DNA of 51,344 nt from Ectocarpus siliculosus (lineage: Eukaryota > Sar > Phaeophyceae > Ectocarpales > Ectocarpaceae). Numbering within the stretch: position 1 is the first letter of the stretch; each line of letters begins with the position of its first letter. Positions 41,758-51,344 of the stretch are shown here, one piece after another. A program made the translations under genes and the position numbers. The stretch is taken from NCBI GenBank assembly GCA_000310025.1, contig FN649758.1, forward strand, positions 4,433,274-4,484,617. Reading direction: 5' to 3'. The notes below the pieces were generated by a model. That model did no database searches. It saw only the letters and a list, made by a program, of their open reading frames with translations, and had not been told where the DNA came from.

Positions 41758-42977
41758 AAAAGAAAAAGTTAAATCAACCCAGTCACGTAAAATTCTCATA
41801 AGAAAAAGAGGCTCAAGCTTTTACGAAGAACAAGAAAAAAAGGGCTAAGAAACACAGCTCAATCTCGGCCACAACATAAGAAACGTCCAAATAAGAAACA
41901 CGATGGTGCGGTACCCCCGACACATAAGAAACTAGGGGTAGCTGAGGGAGCGTGTCCAGTAAGAAACGTTTCTCCTTCGGTGCTTCCACCCCCCTACCTA
42001 CCTTGCTGAACAGTGTATTTTTTTGTAGGGGGGAAAGTGGTTATGTTCGCGGCGCCCCCCGCGACCTTACTGCCTACTGCTCACGGCGCTGTACTGTAGT
42101 ACAGCCACACATCGCGGGCAACGACTTGCTGTCCGCTGTACAGGTTTGATGGCGCTCTCCACCGCCTCTCTTGAGGGCTTGAGGTAAAGTGGGTTGTCTT
42201 CAGAGATCAAAAGGCAGAAAAAAGAAAACAGTACTTGTAAGAAACAAGAGAATCAGGAGGATGCGACAGTCCAAAGCCAATCAAGAAAATGGGCGGCTTC
42301 GGCTCGTCCTTCGATCCAAAATACGGGATTGAGGCTCGACCCGATTCTGACGTTTCTTTCCCGCGGGCGCTACCTGTACTATACTTCCAATAAGAACCTT
42401 CAGGCCAATTGTTGGAATTCCGCGGGGACATACTTAACCCCAAAAAAGAAGAATCTTTGATTCTCTTTCTGGCCCAGCAAACGCGAACACCCTCGCCACG
42501 TCAAAGAAGCGCCGCATTTGCGCGTGCCAACAGTAAGGCAGTGACCAGCATCAGGATTACTCAATATCCGGTGAAGAAGAGACACGTTTCTTGAGCATTT
42601 CCATAGGATCGTTCAATGGAAATTTGGTAGTATCCATGGATTGGTAATGTACGTGAAGACGGTGGCGACGAATCCTCGCGGACAGAAAACACGGTTGGAG
42701 AGAGGCCGCCTGCTGTGAGAATCTAGATTTCCAATGCCGGACAGTTGATATCAGATGACGATTTCGGGGAACAAAGTGCTCAGTGGCGAGGTTCGTTCGA
42801 GCAGAAGCCTGTGAGGGATATTTCAGGGCTTGAAGCTGCTTGCTCTCCGCTCTCGCCCCAACTATCCCGAGACCCACAAACTCGCGAACATGACCGGACT
42901 TTGAGGTGTGGTGATGCATCGGTCGCCATCTCTTTGTTTGCGAGCAAACAACACCCATATTCATCGCACCTTGGCCG
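41758..42977. other. A-rich non-coding segment with TAAGAAAC motifs
   Basis: Between about 41798 and 42242 the motif TAAGAAA(C) recurs seven times, several at 15-40-bp spacing. No gene is recognised in the rest; the frames are short and without motif. Confidence 0.4.
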
Positions 42978-43700
42978 GCGAGAGGGTTGCGTGCGTTTGC
43001 TGGTCGAAAGCACCATCTGGTCAAGCTTCTGTGCGTTCACATGCATATTATACGAAAGTCGGAAACTTTTGTTACTGTCATGCAACACGTCGTGAGTTGC
43101 ATGCCCTCATCCTGAACTCAGCACTGGGTTTGACTGATCCTCCCATTTATGCGCATGGTCGTGTAAACGGGCCTCTTTTCACCAGATCTTGAGGCATCAT
43201 GATACTTCGGTTCCTGCGTTGTAATATGGAAAAATGTTTTTAGCTGTGGAAAGGGCGTTGTGCGTTTGCTGGACGAACGGACGATTCAATTTCCAAAGTG
43301 GTTGTTCTGGCCAGCATGTTCTGGCCAGGATATCGCGCGTTCATTTCATGGATACTGAAGTCGGAGTTGTTGCTCTTTCCCATGAAAGACGTTGTGAACT
43401 GCTGTGTCCTCTCCCCTTATCCCCAGGTCGCCACTAGGTTTGAACGGTCCTACGCATATGCTCGAGAAAAACGCTCCTTTCTCCACGGGACTTTGTAGAC
43501 ATCATGACGCTGACAGTCACTGCCTTGAAATCGGCACGCCGGAGACAAGGTAAAATGTGGCCCGTCTTTGGCTTTGAGAAGGTGCGTGCCTTTGCTGTGG
43601 ACGAAAACATGGTTCTATGGATAATTTCAAGTCGTTCTCTGGCCAGCATTCTGACTGTTTTACATAGAAAAGCCAGCCGGGCTGCACGCGGGTCTACCCG
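42978..43700 (+). repeat. Degenerate ~300-bp repeat units
   Basis: Similar stretches start near 42980, 43247 and 43577: a G-rich lead, then GCGTTTGCTGG or a variant, then CGAA. Further landmarks (GCGTTCA, a GAAGTCGG-type block, a CGT-TGTGA block, TTCTGGCCAGCAT) are shared by pairs of units. The plus-strand translations of the first two units also look alike (ER-CVCW, then RR/ERRCEL). No known domain is recognised. Confidence 0.4.
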
Positions 43701-43749
43701 CGTCAAACATGGCCGCGCCGAGCACCAAAAATGGCACGAAGAGCAGTAG

Positions 43750-44633
43750 TACACGTCTATCAATTTCGACATGCAGCTTCTTTCAGACATCTGTACGCCG
43801 AACTACAGTAGCTACGATACGTAAAGCTTCAGCTCTCAGCGTAGCATCATGTACATCGTAGCTTGAAGAGTGGGGCTGCTACTGCTACGGCTGCTGCTGT
43901 TGCTGTGTCTCCCGCGGGGTTGGCTCGTGACTCACACACCAGCAGTCAAGAACATCCGTTGTTTCAAAGCGTCAGTGTGCAGTGGATAGTACTCCACTAG
44001 AGCGAATGTTGTCTGCAGGGAGAAGGGAGGGCACCGAGATCAAGCCGAGAGGTGGGAAGAATAGACAACAGGCTCACCAGAAGGCTGTTCTACAGCAGTA
44101 GACTACAAGGTTGCTGCAACCAGAGAAAGACGACGACAAAGGCGCCAATAGATTCGACGCGGAGAGGTATGCGTACAGGTATGTACGTACAGCAGTCAAC
44201 TGATGTTGTACTGCTGTACAGCAGTCCTGCCCTGCAGAAAAAACGTGCCTCACCTGCCACGCTTTGACTGGGAGAAAAACAGGAAAAAAAGGTACTCACT
44301 GCTGTATATGTAGTCTGGGTGCACAAGGGCACAAAAAAACTGCATGCAGGTTGAAGTAGTCGCTCAAGCAAGAGACATTGTTTTCGCGATCAACTGCAGG
44401 TTGGTCATTCGCCAGCTGCTGTGCGTTCAACCGCGCACGTGCTCCGTGCTACCACAGCTATTGTACTGCTGCAGTCTGTAAAGAGTCGCACGAACTCTTC
44501 ATCACAACTTCGTTTCTATCTGATTTTTTCCAGCACCAACCTTCGTTCCGCCTGTGACCAAAGCCGTCCTCCCTTCAAGAGACCACTGCGCGCGTCTTCC
44601 TGCACAAAAAGTCGCCATCATTCGTATCCTGCG

Positions 44634-44637
<4 letters not shown>
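43750..44637. other. Non-coding, rich in TACAGCAGTA/TACTGCTGTA motifs
   Basis: Motif copies lie at 44091-44100 and 44188, with a perfect back-to-back pair GTACTGCTGTACAGCAGT at 44208-44225 and more near 44300. No exon was recognised. Confidence 0.4.
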
Positions 44638-44680
<43 letters not shown>

Positions 44681-44686
44681 CTCTCT

Positions 44687-44722
<36 letters not shown>

Positions 44723-44748
44723 ACCCCTCTCTCTCTTGCTCTCCCCTC
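44638..44748 (+). repeat. (TC)n microsatellite
   Basis: A long TC run with a short C-run interruption. It is followed at 44766-44770 by an ACAG that could be a splice acceptor, but no convincing exon follows. Confidence 0.9.
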
Positions 44749-46170
44749 TCCACCTGCTATGCCACAACAGGTGCTAGGGGTGAGTGGCAACGCGACACTG
44801 TCACAATGTCACAATGCCAACGCCAACTTATATTTTTCTTTTTTGCTCTTGACATTTGTGTGTTTGTGTACATAGCGTTTCCAACATTTCAAGGGCGTTT
44901 GGGGTCCGTGTCGTCATGCTCATGAATGTATAATAATAGTGTGTGTTCCCTGTCCAACTCCATCGTTGTGAACGCTGAATGATTGGTTTGTGTGGAGTAC
45001 CACCAGTCCACCGGTGGATAATTGGCAGATTCACAAGCGGTTGGTCCGTCGTCCCGTAAAAATATAGAATTGGGAAGCGGTCACGGTTAATATATATATA
45101 AATCGGGGTTGTACACAACGTCTAAAAAAGTGCAGTTCTGGTAAAAAAACAACGCATAACAAATGCACAACAATGCACAGCGGACCATGGGAGGGATAGA
45201 CGCACAACCATGACGCAGCAGAAAACGCAACCATTTTCCCGCAGCACCCCCAACCAACCTAGCCTACACCACGCACGTGTGCGGGCGCACGCAGGATGAC
45301 GGCCAACACACCGTACGTAGTGACAAGAGACGACGAGCAGGTGTCGTCGCACAAGCGCGAGAGTGAATCACTTTCGTGTACAATACTGCTGGCTGCAGGT
45401 CCCTCCACTTAGAGCGCGAACGACGGACAATAATTTGCTCCACGGACTGGATAAACGGCCGATTGTGTACAGCAGGTGTGTTTCATTCACGCCTGCCTCA
45501 TGTTGAGCTTGCGCTTTCTAGCCGTTCGCAACGTGCCGCATGCCCCGGCCAATGAAGAAGAGTGTTGTTATACGCGGAAGGCGACCTGGTCGATTCATAC
45601 ACAGGGCGGGCGAAGCACAAGCTTCGTCGACTTGGACACTTGCTCGCAGCAGCGGCAGCAGCAGCAGCAGGAGGGCAGCAATAAGGTGCGCTATCTCTGC
45701 TTTGTCTCCGCTGTTCTTGTACCGGTAGTTGGAATTGAGAAAGAAGATCGGATTTTGAATCAAGTCTTCTTGTTGCTGCCGCACGTTGCACGCCACGTTC
45801 ATGAGGGAGCGTTGTTTTGCTTGCAAGTTTGGATGCACATCGATCCGCGTTAGCGTCTTAAAATGTCGCCGGTGATCCGTGTCTTTTCTCATCGAATGCG
45901 CGTTGCGAATGTTTCGCTCACAGAACAACAAGCTAGCTAGTGGGAACAGGACCTGTTAGTCGACAGCAGTACATGCCACATGTAGCGGCGGCGCCGAAGA
46001 AGAACGGCCCGGTTGCAAAGGAGAAAGAAATGAATCATACAGCGCAGTGTGCATGCAAGTGCATTGATTGTTGTACTATCGGACGAACAAACGTAAATAC
46101 GCGTGAAGGTCTGTGATCAAGAGCGACCGCACCCCGCTGACGTATAACGAAGACCCCTTGCCTGGTTCCA
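44749..46170. other. No recognised gene; CAG-repeat segment
   Basis: A frame at 45476-45853 contains a CAG repeat (about 45646-45670) read as polyGln or polySer, followed by AATAAG|GTGCGC as a possible donor. It could be an exon of a low-complexity protein, but nothing else supports it. The rest shows no motif. Confidence 0.3.
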
Positions 46171-46204
46171 TGTGCGTGCGTGTGTGTGTGTGTGTGTGTG
46201 TGTG
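46171..46204 (+). repeat. (TG)n microsatellite
   Basis: An almost perfect TG run ends 14 bases before a CAGCAG that may be a splice acceptor (46215-46220). Confidence 0.9.
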
Positions 46205-46220
46205 CCCATTGTCTCAGCAG

Positions 46221-46441
46221 CAAACTCAGGAAGAAGAGCACCCCGCCCCTGAAGATGATCTAGAGCGCGTCACCGCTGCCGGAATGCGTTGTCCGGCTGC
46301 AACCTCAGCGACCACCACCACCACCCCCGTTCCCACCGCTGCCACCGCCCCAATGCCACTCTGGCCGGAGGAAGTAGAGGTTGAGGACAGGGCGGGCCAA
46401 GACACGGTCCAAATCGCCCTGGTTTTCGCGCTGGCACCAAC
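46221..46441 (+). CDS. Candidate exon, low-complexity protein, unknown
   Basis: The frame between acceptor CTCAGCAG and donor GTGAGT (46442) reads QTQEEEHPAPEDD, then a Thr/Pro/Ala-rich stretch, then a hydrophobic end (QIALVFALAPT). Its composition is more protein-like than the surroundings, and both splice sites are good. No domain is recognised. It may belong with the membrane-protein exon at 50378-50717, but linking exons are not seen. Confidence 0.3.
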
Positions 46442-49400
46442 GTGAGTTGGTGCTACGGTGGCACCTCTGTTGTTTGATCAATATCCAACGTAAATCCGCA
46501 CAAAGACAGGCCGCCTCTCACAAGTTGGTTCTACATCTATGACGCGCAGCTGATCGTTGCGGTCTCATATTTCAACGACGCGCAATACTAACGTTGCATG
46601 CTCTCGCTCTGTAACGAGTACACGCCTGTAGTAGGAGGGACCAATGCCCTCTGGACTAAAACTACCTTGAAGCAAGCGAGTCGCCTTTGCGTGAACACCC
46701 GAGCAATTGCTGGCGTACCACGCAAGATCTGGGATTGTTTCTCGCACCTTGATGCACGCCCAGATGTTTATTTTTCTCACAACAACATGCCCTATCATGT
46801 CAAAAGCGAATGTTCGTACGTATGCACAACACGACGAAATATGATGTGCATACTTCGACTTCATGGTCTACGAGGAAAGAAACAACAACATCCCAATCCC
46901 TCTCGAAGGATCGTTGCCGTACAGAGTAGGTGGGGCAATACAAGAAGTCACCGCCGTCTGCGTCGCCTTGTTCCTCTGACTTCTGTCTGGCAGTGTGCGC
47001 CGTGACCCTGCTTGATGAGGCGCCTAGAAAACGCACCCAAAGGTACAAAACACCGATGTCCAGATGAATATATTAAAAGAAGAGCCGACACGCACACACA
47101 CGCACAGCCGTAGCCGAAAAGAAAAATAAGGAGGAGGAGATGCTGTGGTGGAAGAGACTTCGAACAAATGTACGCCAGAGGCACAGAGAACCTACTACCC
47201 AACCAAAAATATATTATAGAAGGGTTTGCGGTGGGGGAGAGTAATGCAAGTCTAGTGGGAAGGTGCCAAGAACACCACGCATGCAAGTACTTATAGTAGT
47301 GCCAAGAAAATAATAACCTCGGTATGTAGCGTGTGCATTTTTTACATTTATTTGTTATGTGCCGCCCTCAGATAGTTCTTAAATCCGGGAAGTAGTCCAT
47401 GTAGCCTCCCCCTCACCCAGTAGACCCTGTATCATGGCCTGTGGCAGCGTTGGACGCACGGTCCCTGACGTATTTTCGTCGGACGGCCGACTAACGCGGT
47501 GGATGGAAGAATACAACAAGCTACCCGCGCACACACGAACATACATACACATGTAGAGAATATTAATATTGGCGACGAGAGTAGTGGCGGTAGCAAATGC
47601 AGGGAAACACGATGAAACCATCGTATCAGAAAACCAGAGCCGGCTACACAAACTGCAAGAGAAATAATTTTGTTTTCCGGGCTAGTGCACGCAATATCAA
47701 TCCAAAACGAACGCGCGTCCAAATACAGCAGTAGTTGTAGTAGCGGCCATGGTAAACACGTGCAGTTTTCTTCTGTTATTGCGCACGCTACAGCATCTGT
47801 CTTTGATCCGGAGAGTAGCGTAGACTCCCCCACGACCCTCGGCCACAGGGTCCCAGATCGTGGCCGTTTGAAGCATGTTGTGTTTTCAGCCAAACTGAGA
47901 CTGACGCCTCTTCATTGGTCGGCCGGCTATCTATGTAGAACGGTCGATGCCTGTAAGAAAGACATGCCCCAAACCCCTGACGACATACACAACCCCAGGC
48001 GGGGGAGAGAAACAAAACACTAACCCTGGTCAACGTGCCAAGAACAAATGAAAACAAGAACAACAATAACAACGACCTACATGGCACGGAGAAAAATTGT
48101 GAACACCCAACCAAGCTCGTGAACACCCAACCAAGCCGTCGTGAATCTCGTGCTGGCTAGTGAATTTTCTGCTACTGTCGCGTGTATCGACCGTTCTCAA
48201 AACCCTACGGATCTCTTGCGTTGGCCTGTCACGTAGGTTTCGTGACGTGTGCTTCGATGAACAACATATTTGCCCTGCGAGCTTGCGAATACGGCACGCT
48301 GCCTAGCTCAACCCACAAGAATCCGCGCACTCTTTCTAGCGATCGATCCAATATTCGACGACATGACAGTAGTTCCACATACATACATCTGGATATTGTT
48401 TGCACAACAACTCTCCATCGGTGCAAGTCATGATGCGTGCGTGTGTATGCGGCCCGCGGTGTTGTTGTGTCTGTTGTGTGTAGAGGAGCGCGGGGTCTCC
48501 GCAAGTATTGAACCGATGCTTGCTGTTGCTCGCTGAAAACACTTGAATACGCCGCACCATGTGCGGGCGACCCGGTTTTCTTGCTGCTACGGCCGCTGAA
48601 CCGGGGTGCAGCGGTGTCACGAAATTTTGGGTTCGCTGTGATTTGTGAGAGTAACGTCCGACCGACCCGAATGAAGGAAGCATTGAAGGACCCTCTTCCC
48701 ATTCCCGAAATAATGTGATTCACGTGCCCCCCGTTGCTTGTTCCGATGCCCCGATAGGGCGACAGCGCAGCGCGAGAGCTTCTGCCATTCGGTCGGGGTA
48801 ATCGACGTTCGCGACTTCAGGTCCCGGCCTGACGAAACGTGAGTCTTGTTGAGTCTTGCACCACCGGTACCGCGGTAGCTATGAGGTTTAGGCGTGCTTC
48901 GATGTTCCTATGGACCACCCGTTTACTTCTTCTTTCTCTTGTCTATGAAGGAGGGGGGGGCTGCTGCACCACTCAGCTTTCAACCGTGATGCTGTGGTGC
49001 ATGCCAATAATTGTTTTTTGTTTTTTTCTTCGGTCTGGGTCCTCACGGTCGGTCGGTCGCTTCGGAATTAATTCATCTATTAGTATTTGTTATCCGCGTA
49101 CCGTGTAAATTGCAAAATCGTCGTTCACGCAGCAGTCTTACGGGTTGACTCAATCAATGACCACTGCGTGCGCACTCCCGATGGCCCGAAAAGGTTTTCA
49201 GAGGAATCCCGGATCCGTTCGTTCGGACTGAGCAGGGTGGGTGCGTTTTCGTCGCGGTGTCGGCGTTTCCTAACCGAGGATTTCGTCTCATGCGACACTT
49301 CCTCTCTCACCCTTTTTTCCCACCCCCTTTTTCCTGCTCCCTTATTTCGGATGATGTTGTGTCCTCTGCTACTCGATTCCGCGGGTGTTTGTCGGTGGTT

Positions 49401-50377
49401 CTGCGATGGCACCAGGGTCACACTTTGGAAATCTCTTCGTCCGGTGGAGGCGTCGCCCCACAAGGACAGCCTCGACAGCAACCACGATGTGGGAGCCGTC
49501 CAGATAGCCATCACGTACTACTCCGATGACTGCGTAGACCAGGGGTGAGCAGTCAACGTCTCTTTCAACGGAACGAAGTACCGCGAGAAGAACGGCAGCA
49601 TTAGAGATGGGTCGAAGGACCGGTGCAGTTTTGCAGGTAGTGATTTTACTGGATCGAGGGCGATGGAAGAGTCATGTATCAACGAGCGGCAAAATTAGTG
49701 TGCAGCAGTGGTCGGTGCCACTCGCGTGTTCTAACGGCTGCTGCGTGTAGATCACGTGAAGGCAAGGGAAACTCATCATCAAGAAGAGAAAAAAACAAGC
49801 AGAACAACACGAAATTTGTTTTTACCAACGGTCATGGTGGTTTTCGACAAGACTATCATCGAGTGAACCAGCAGAGAATGTGTTTTCTCATCTCAAGGTC
49901 CAACCAACGACCCATGTCTTCTTCAATTTAATTGTGCTTCACTTGAGGTCGGATTGACAACGTAGCGGGGAACGCACATGATTTGGTAGTATTAATACTA
50001 TTGCAGTACGCTTTTTCAGTCGGTCTGAGTCTGTCAGTCTGTGCTTTATTTATCAGTACGAAATTGCTCATCTTCTCGTAGCGTCGAGCTCTCCACAGCC
50101 CCCGACATCGCAAGCCCCTCAAAACAGAAAATAATTGCCATCTCTACCACGACAAACAAACCGAGCTCGTTCGACTTCCTTCCCTGAATTCGGCACGATT
50201 TTGCTCCGCACTCTGCGTGGTGGCCAATGCCGCGGGCCATCCAATTTTTTCCCAATTCTACTATCTCCCGGCACAGCAGCAGCAATATATAGTCTACATC
50301 TTCTCTCCTTCGGACGGTTCAACCCCCGTCGCACCCCCTCACGTCCACCCACGGTAACGAACGCCCGTCGTTATCAG
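46442..50377. other. Mostly non-coding; possible unlinked exons
   Basis: A frame at about 49411-49544 (VTLWKSLRPVEAS, ending YYSDDCVDQG before a GGTGAGC donor-like site) and a following stretch to ~49638 (NVSFNGTKYREKNG) have protein-like composition. They are separated by a TGA and no domain is recognised. A 20-bp unit GTGAACACCCAACCAAGC is duplicated near 48100-48137. Nothing else is called. Confidence 0.3.
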
Positions 50378-50717
50378 GTACACGTTCGCCGCGTTTTGCG
50401 GGCTCGTACCTCTGCCGCTCATCCTGTTCTTGGCGAACACCAAGCGATCATCGTTGTTGCCGGCGGGCAAGTTCCTCCCCAAGAGCCGGAGTGACGGCGT
50501 CGGCCGCAGCACTGTCCTGGAGCGCTACAGCAGTACGGCGAGCACCGCCAGCCTCAGCAGCACCGCTAGTGCCAGGAGCAGCAAGGGCCACGGCAGCCAT
50601 GAGGAGGGCGACAAGAAGGACAGCGCCACGACGAGCCGCGCGACGAAGAAGGACAAGCTCAAGCCTGCTCCTGCTGCCACCGCCCGGTCGCTCCCGGTGC
50701 GCGTCGAGATGCTGTGA
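50378..50717 (+). CDS. Candidate last exon of a membrane protein
   Basis: After an acceptor TTATCAG the frame reads YTFAAFCGLVPLPLILFLAN, a convincing membrane helix, then TKR and a ~90-residue Ser/Lys-rich tail (SSTASTASLSSTASARSSK) ending at TGA 50715-50717. This resembles the last helix and cytoplasmic tail of a transporter or other multi-pass protein. The family is not recognised and upstream exons were not identified. Confidence 0.45.
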
Positions 50718-51344
50718 CCTTGGACGGTATACAGCAGCTGGCTACTACAGTACCCCACCTTCTGCTTGTCCCGGTACTACTGCACATCATCAAGTTCGCA
50801 CTCCGAGAGACGACGCAATACGATCTGTCTAGGCTCGATAATAACCAAGGTGCAGCCAAACAGGTCGAGACATACATGTCAACGTCAACTACACGGTATA
50901 ACCGTAGCAGAACGATCAGAAGGTGGAGTGTCGATGGCGCGACTTGTGCCGATGACAGGCCTCGCGTGAAGCGTTTTGTTTTCTTTATTAGTGTTGTCGT
51001 CGGTTCAGGTTGAGGGATGGAAGCTTTCGTCCGAGGCAAGCAGCTGAACCTTTGACGAAAAGGCTTCCTCTCCTTCACCGTACCGTCTAGCTTCTCTCCA
51101 AGTCTCGACATTCGTTCGCAGGTAGTCGCGCTTGCTTGTTGTGAACATTGTCGGCCGTCATGATGTTTGCCGAATTGCCAAGCTTGCCGTGTGCTCCTGT
51201 TGAGGGATTTTTGCTCAGTATTATTGAGGCAAGAGAGAGGTGGTCTAGTAACAGCGTGGTTTAAAGTAGGGCTCGGGGGTGTATATATCGCCGGCGACAG
51301 ACGGCTACGCTGCCAGGCACGCCGGTGCTATTTTCTTGCAATAT
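50718..51344. other. 3' flank of the last gene
   Basis: Nothing recognised beyond a probable 3' UTR. TACAGCAG motifs occur near 50731. Confidence 0.4.

Noticed and set aside
49527-49640. TGA at 49544 read as selenocysteine between two protein-like segments
   Set aside because: No SECIS-like hairpin was identified, the family is unknown, and a GGTGAGC donor overlaps the TGA, so a splice site explains it better.
1-51344. CRISPR arrays, operons, Shine-Dalgarno sites
   Set aside because: No direct-repeat/spacer array was seen, and the intron-rich genes show the DNA is eukaryotic.

Overview
This window is nuclear DNA from an intron-rich eukaryote, most likely a brown alga or close stramenopile relative. 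The pointers are short exons split by long introns full of microsatellites, a TKL-type receptor kinase, a cytosolic-type tRNA-Trp with a Pol III T-run, and a wide mix of transposons. The species is not claimed. The first ~400 bases are homopolymer-rich and look like poor-quality sequence.

Layout. Positions 402-3836 (+) hold the 3' part of an SPF45/RBM17-type splicing factor (G-patch plus UHM-type RRM), six exons with every phase matching. A tRNA-Trp(CCA) lies on the minus strand at 5051-5122. Positions 5747-12024 (+) hold a complete seven-exon short-chain dehydrogenase/reductase (SDR, tropinone-reductase-like). Its 2.9-kb first intron carries a non-autonomous hAT-like element with a perfect 8-bp target duplication and a second inverted-repeat element. 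Positions 12025-15700 are non-coding, with diverged ~290-bp tandem repeats and an exact 186-bp tandem duplication.

Positions ~15.7-23.75 kb carry a Ty3/gypsy-class retrotransposon. It encodes a NADAR domain where gag would sit, then retropepsin, reverse transcriptase-RNase H, and an integrase with a chromodomain-like module and one further C-terminal domain. I could not find LTRs or a gag zinc knuckle. At 24746-25146 there is an array of near-palindromic TCCATGGA/TCCACGGA/TCCGTGGA units, roughly one per 10-11 bp.

Positions 26647-33272 (+) encode a receptor-like kinase: candidate signal peptide, small Cys-containing ectodomain, Ser/Thr/Pro stalk, one membrane span, a helical region reminiscent of MLKL N-terminal bundles, and a TKL kinase domain. 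The kinase exons are mostly clean, but the stalk-to-helical part has several frame breaks and a stop. A second SDR gene with the same intron positions lies convergently on the minus strand (38094-35008), without a recognisable first exon.

The last 13 kb are poor in recognisable genes. They hold a ~1.7-kb long-inverted-repeat element containing a tRNA-like A/B-box segment, microsatellites, degenerate repeats, and a possible last exon of a membrane protein (50378-50717).

The genes do not form a pathway. The strongest relationships are the SDR paralogue pair and the insertions around it. The most unusual items are the NADAR-bearing retrotransposon and the palindromic array.
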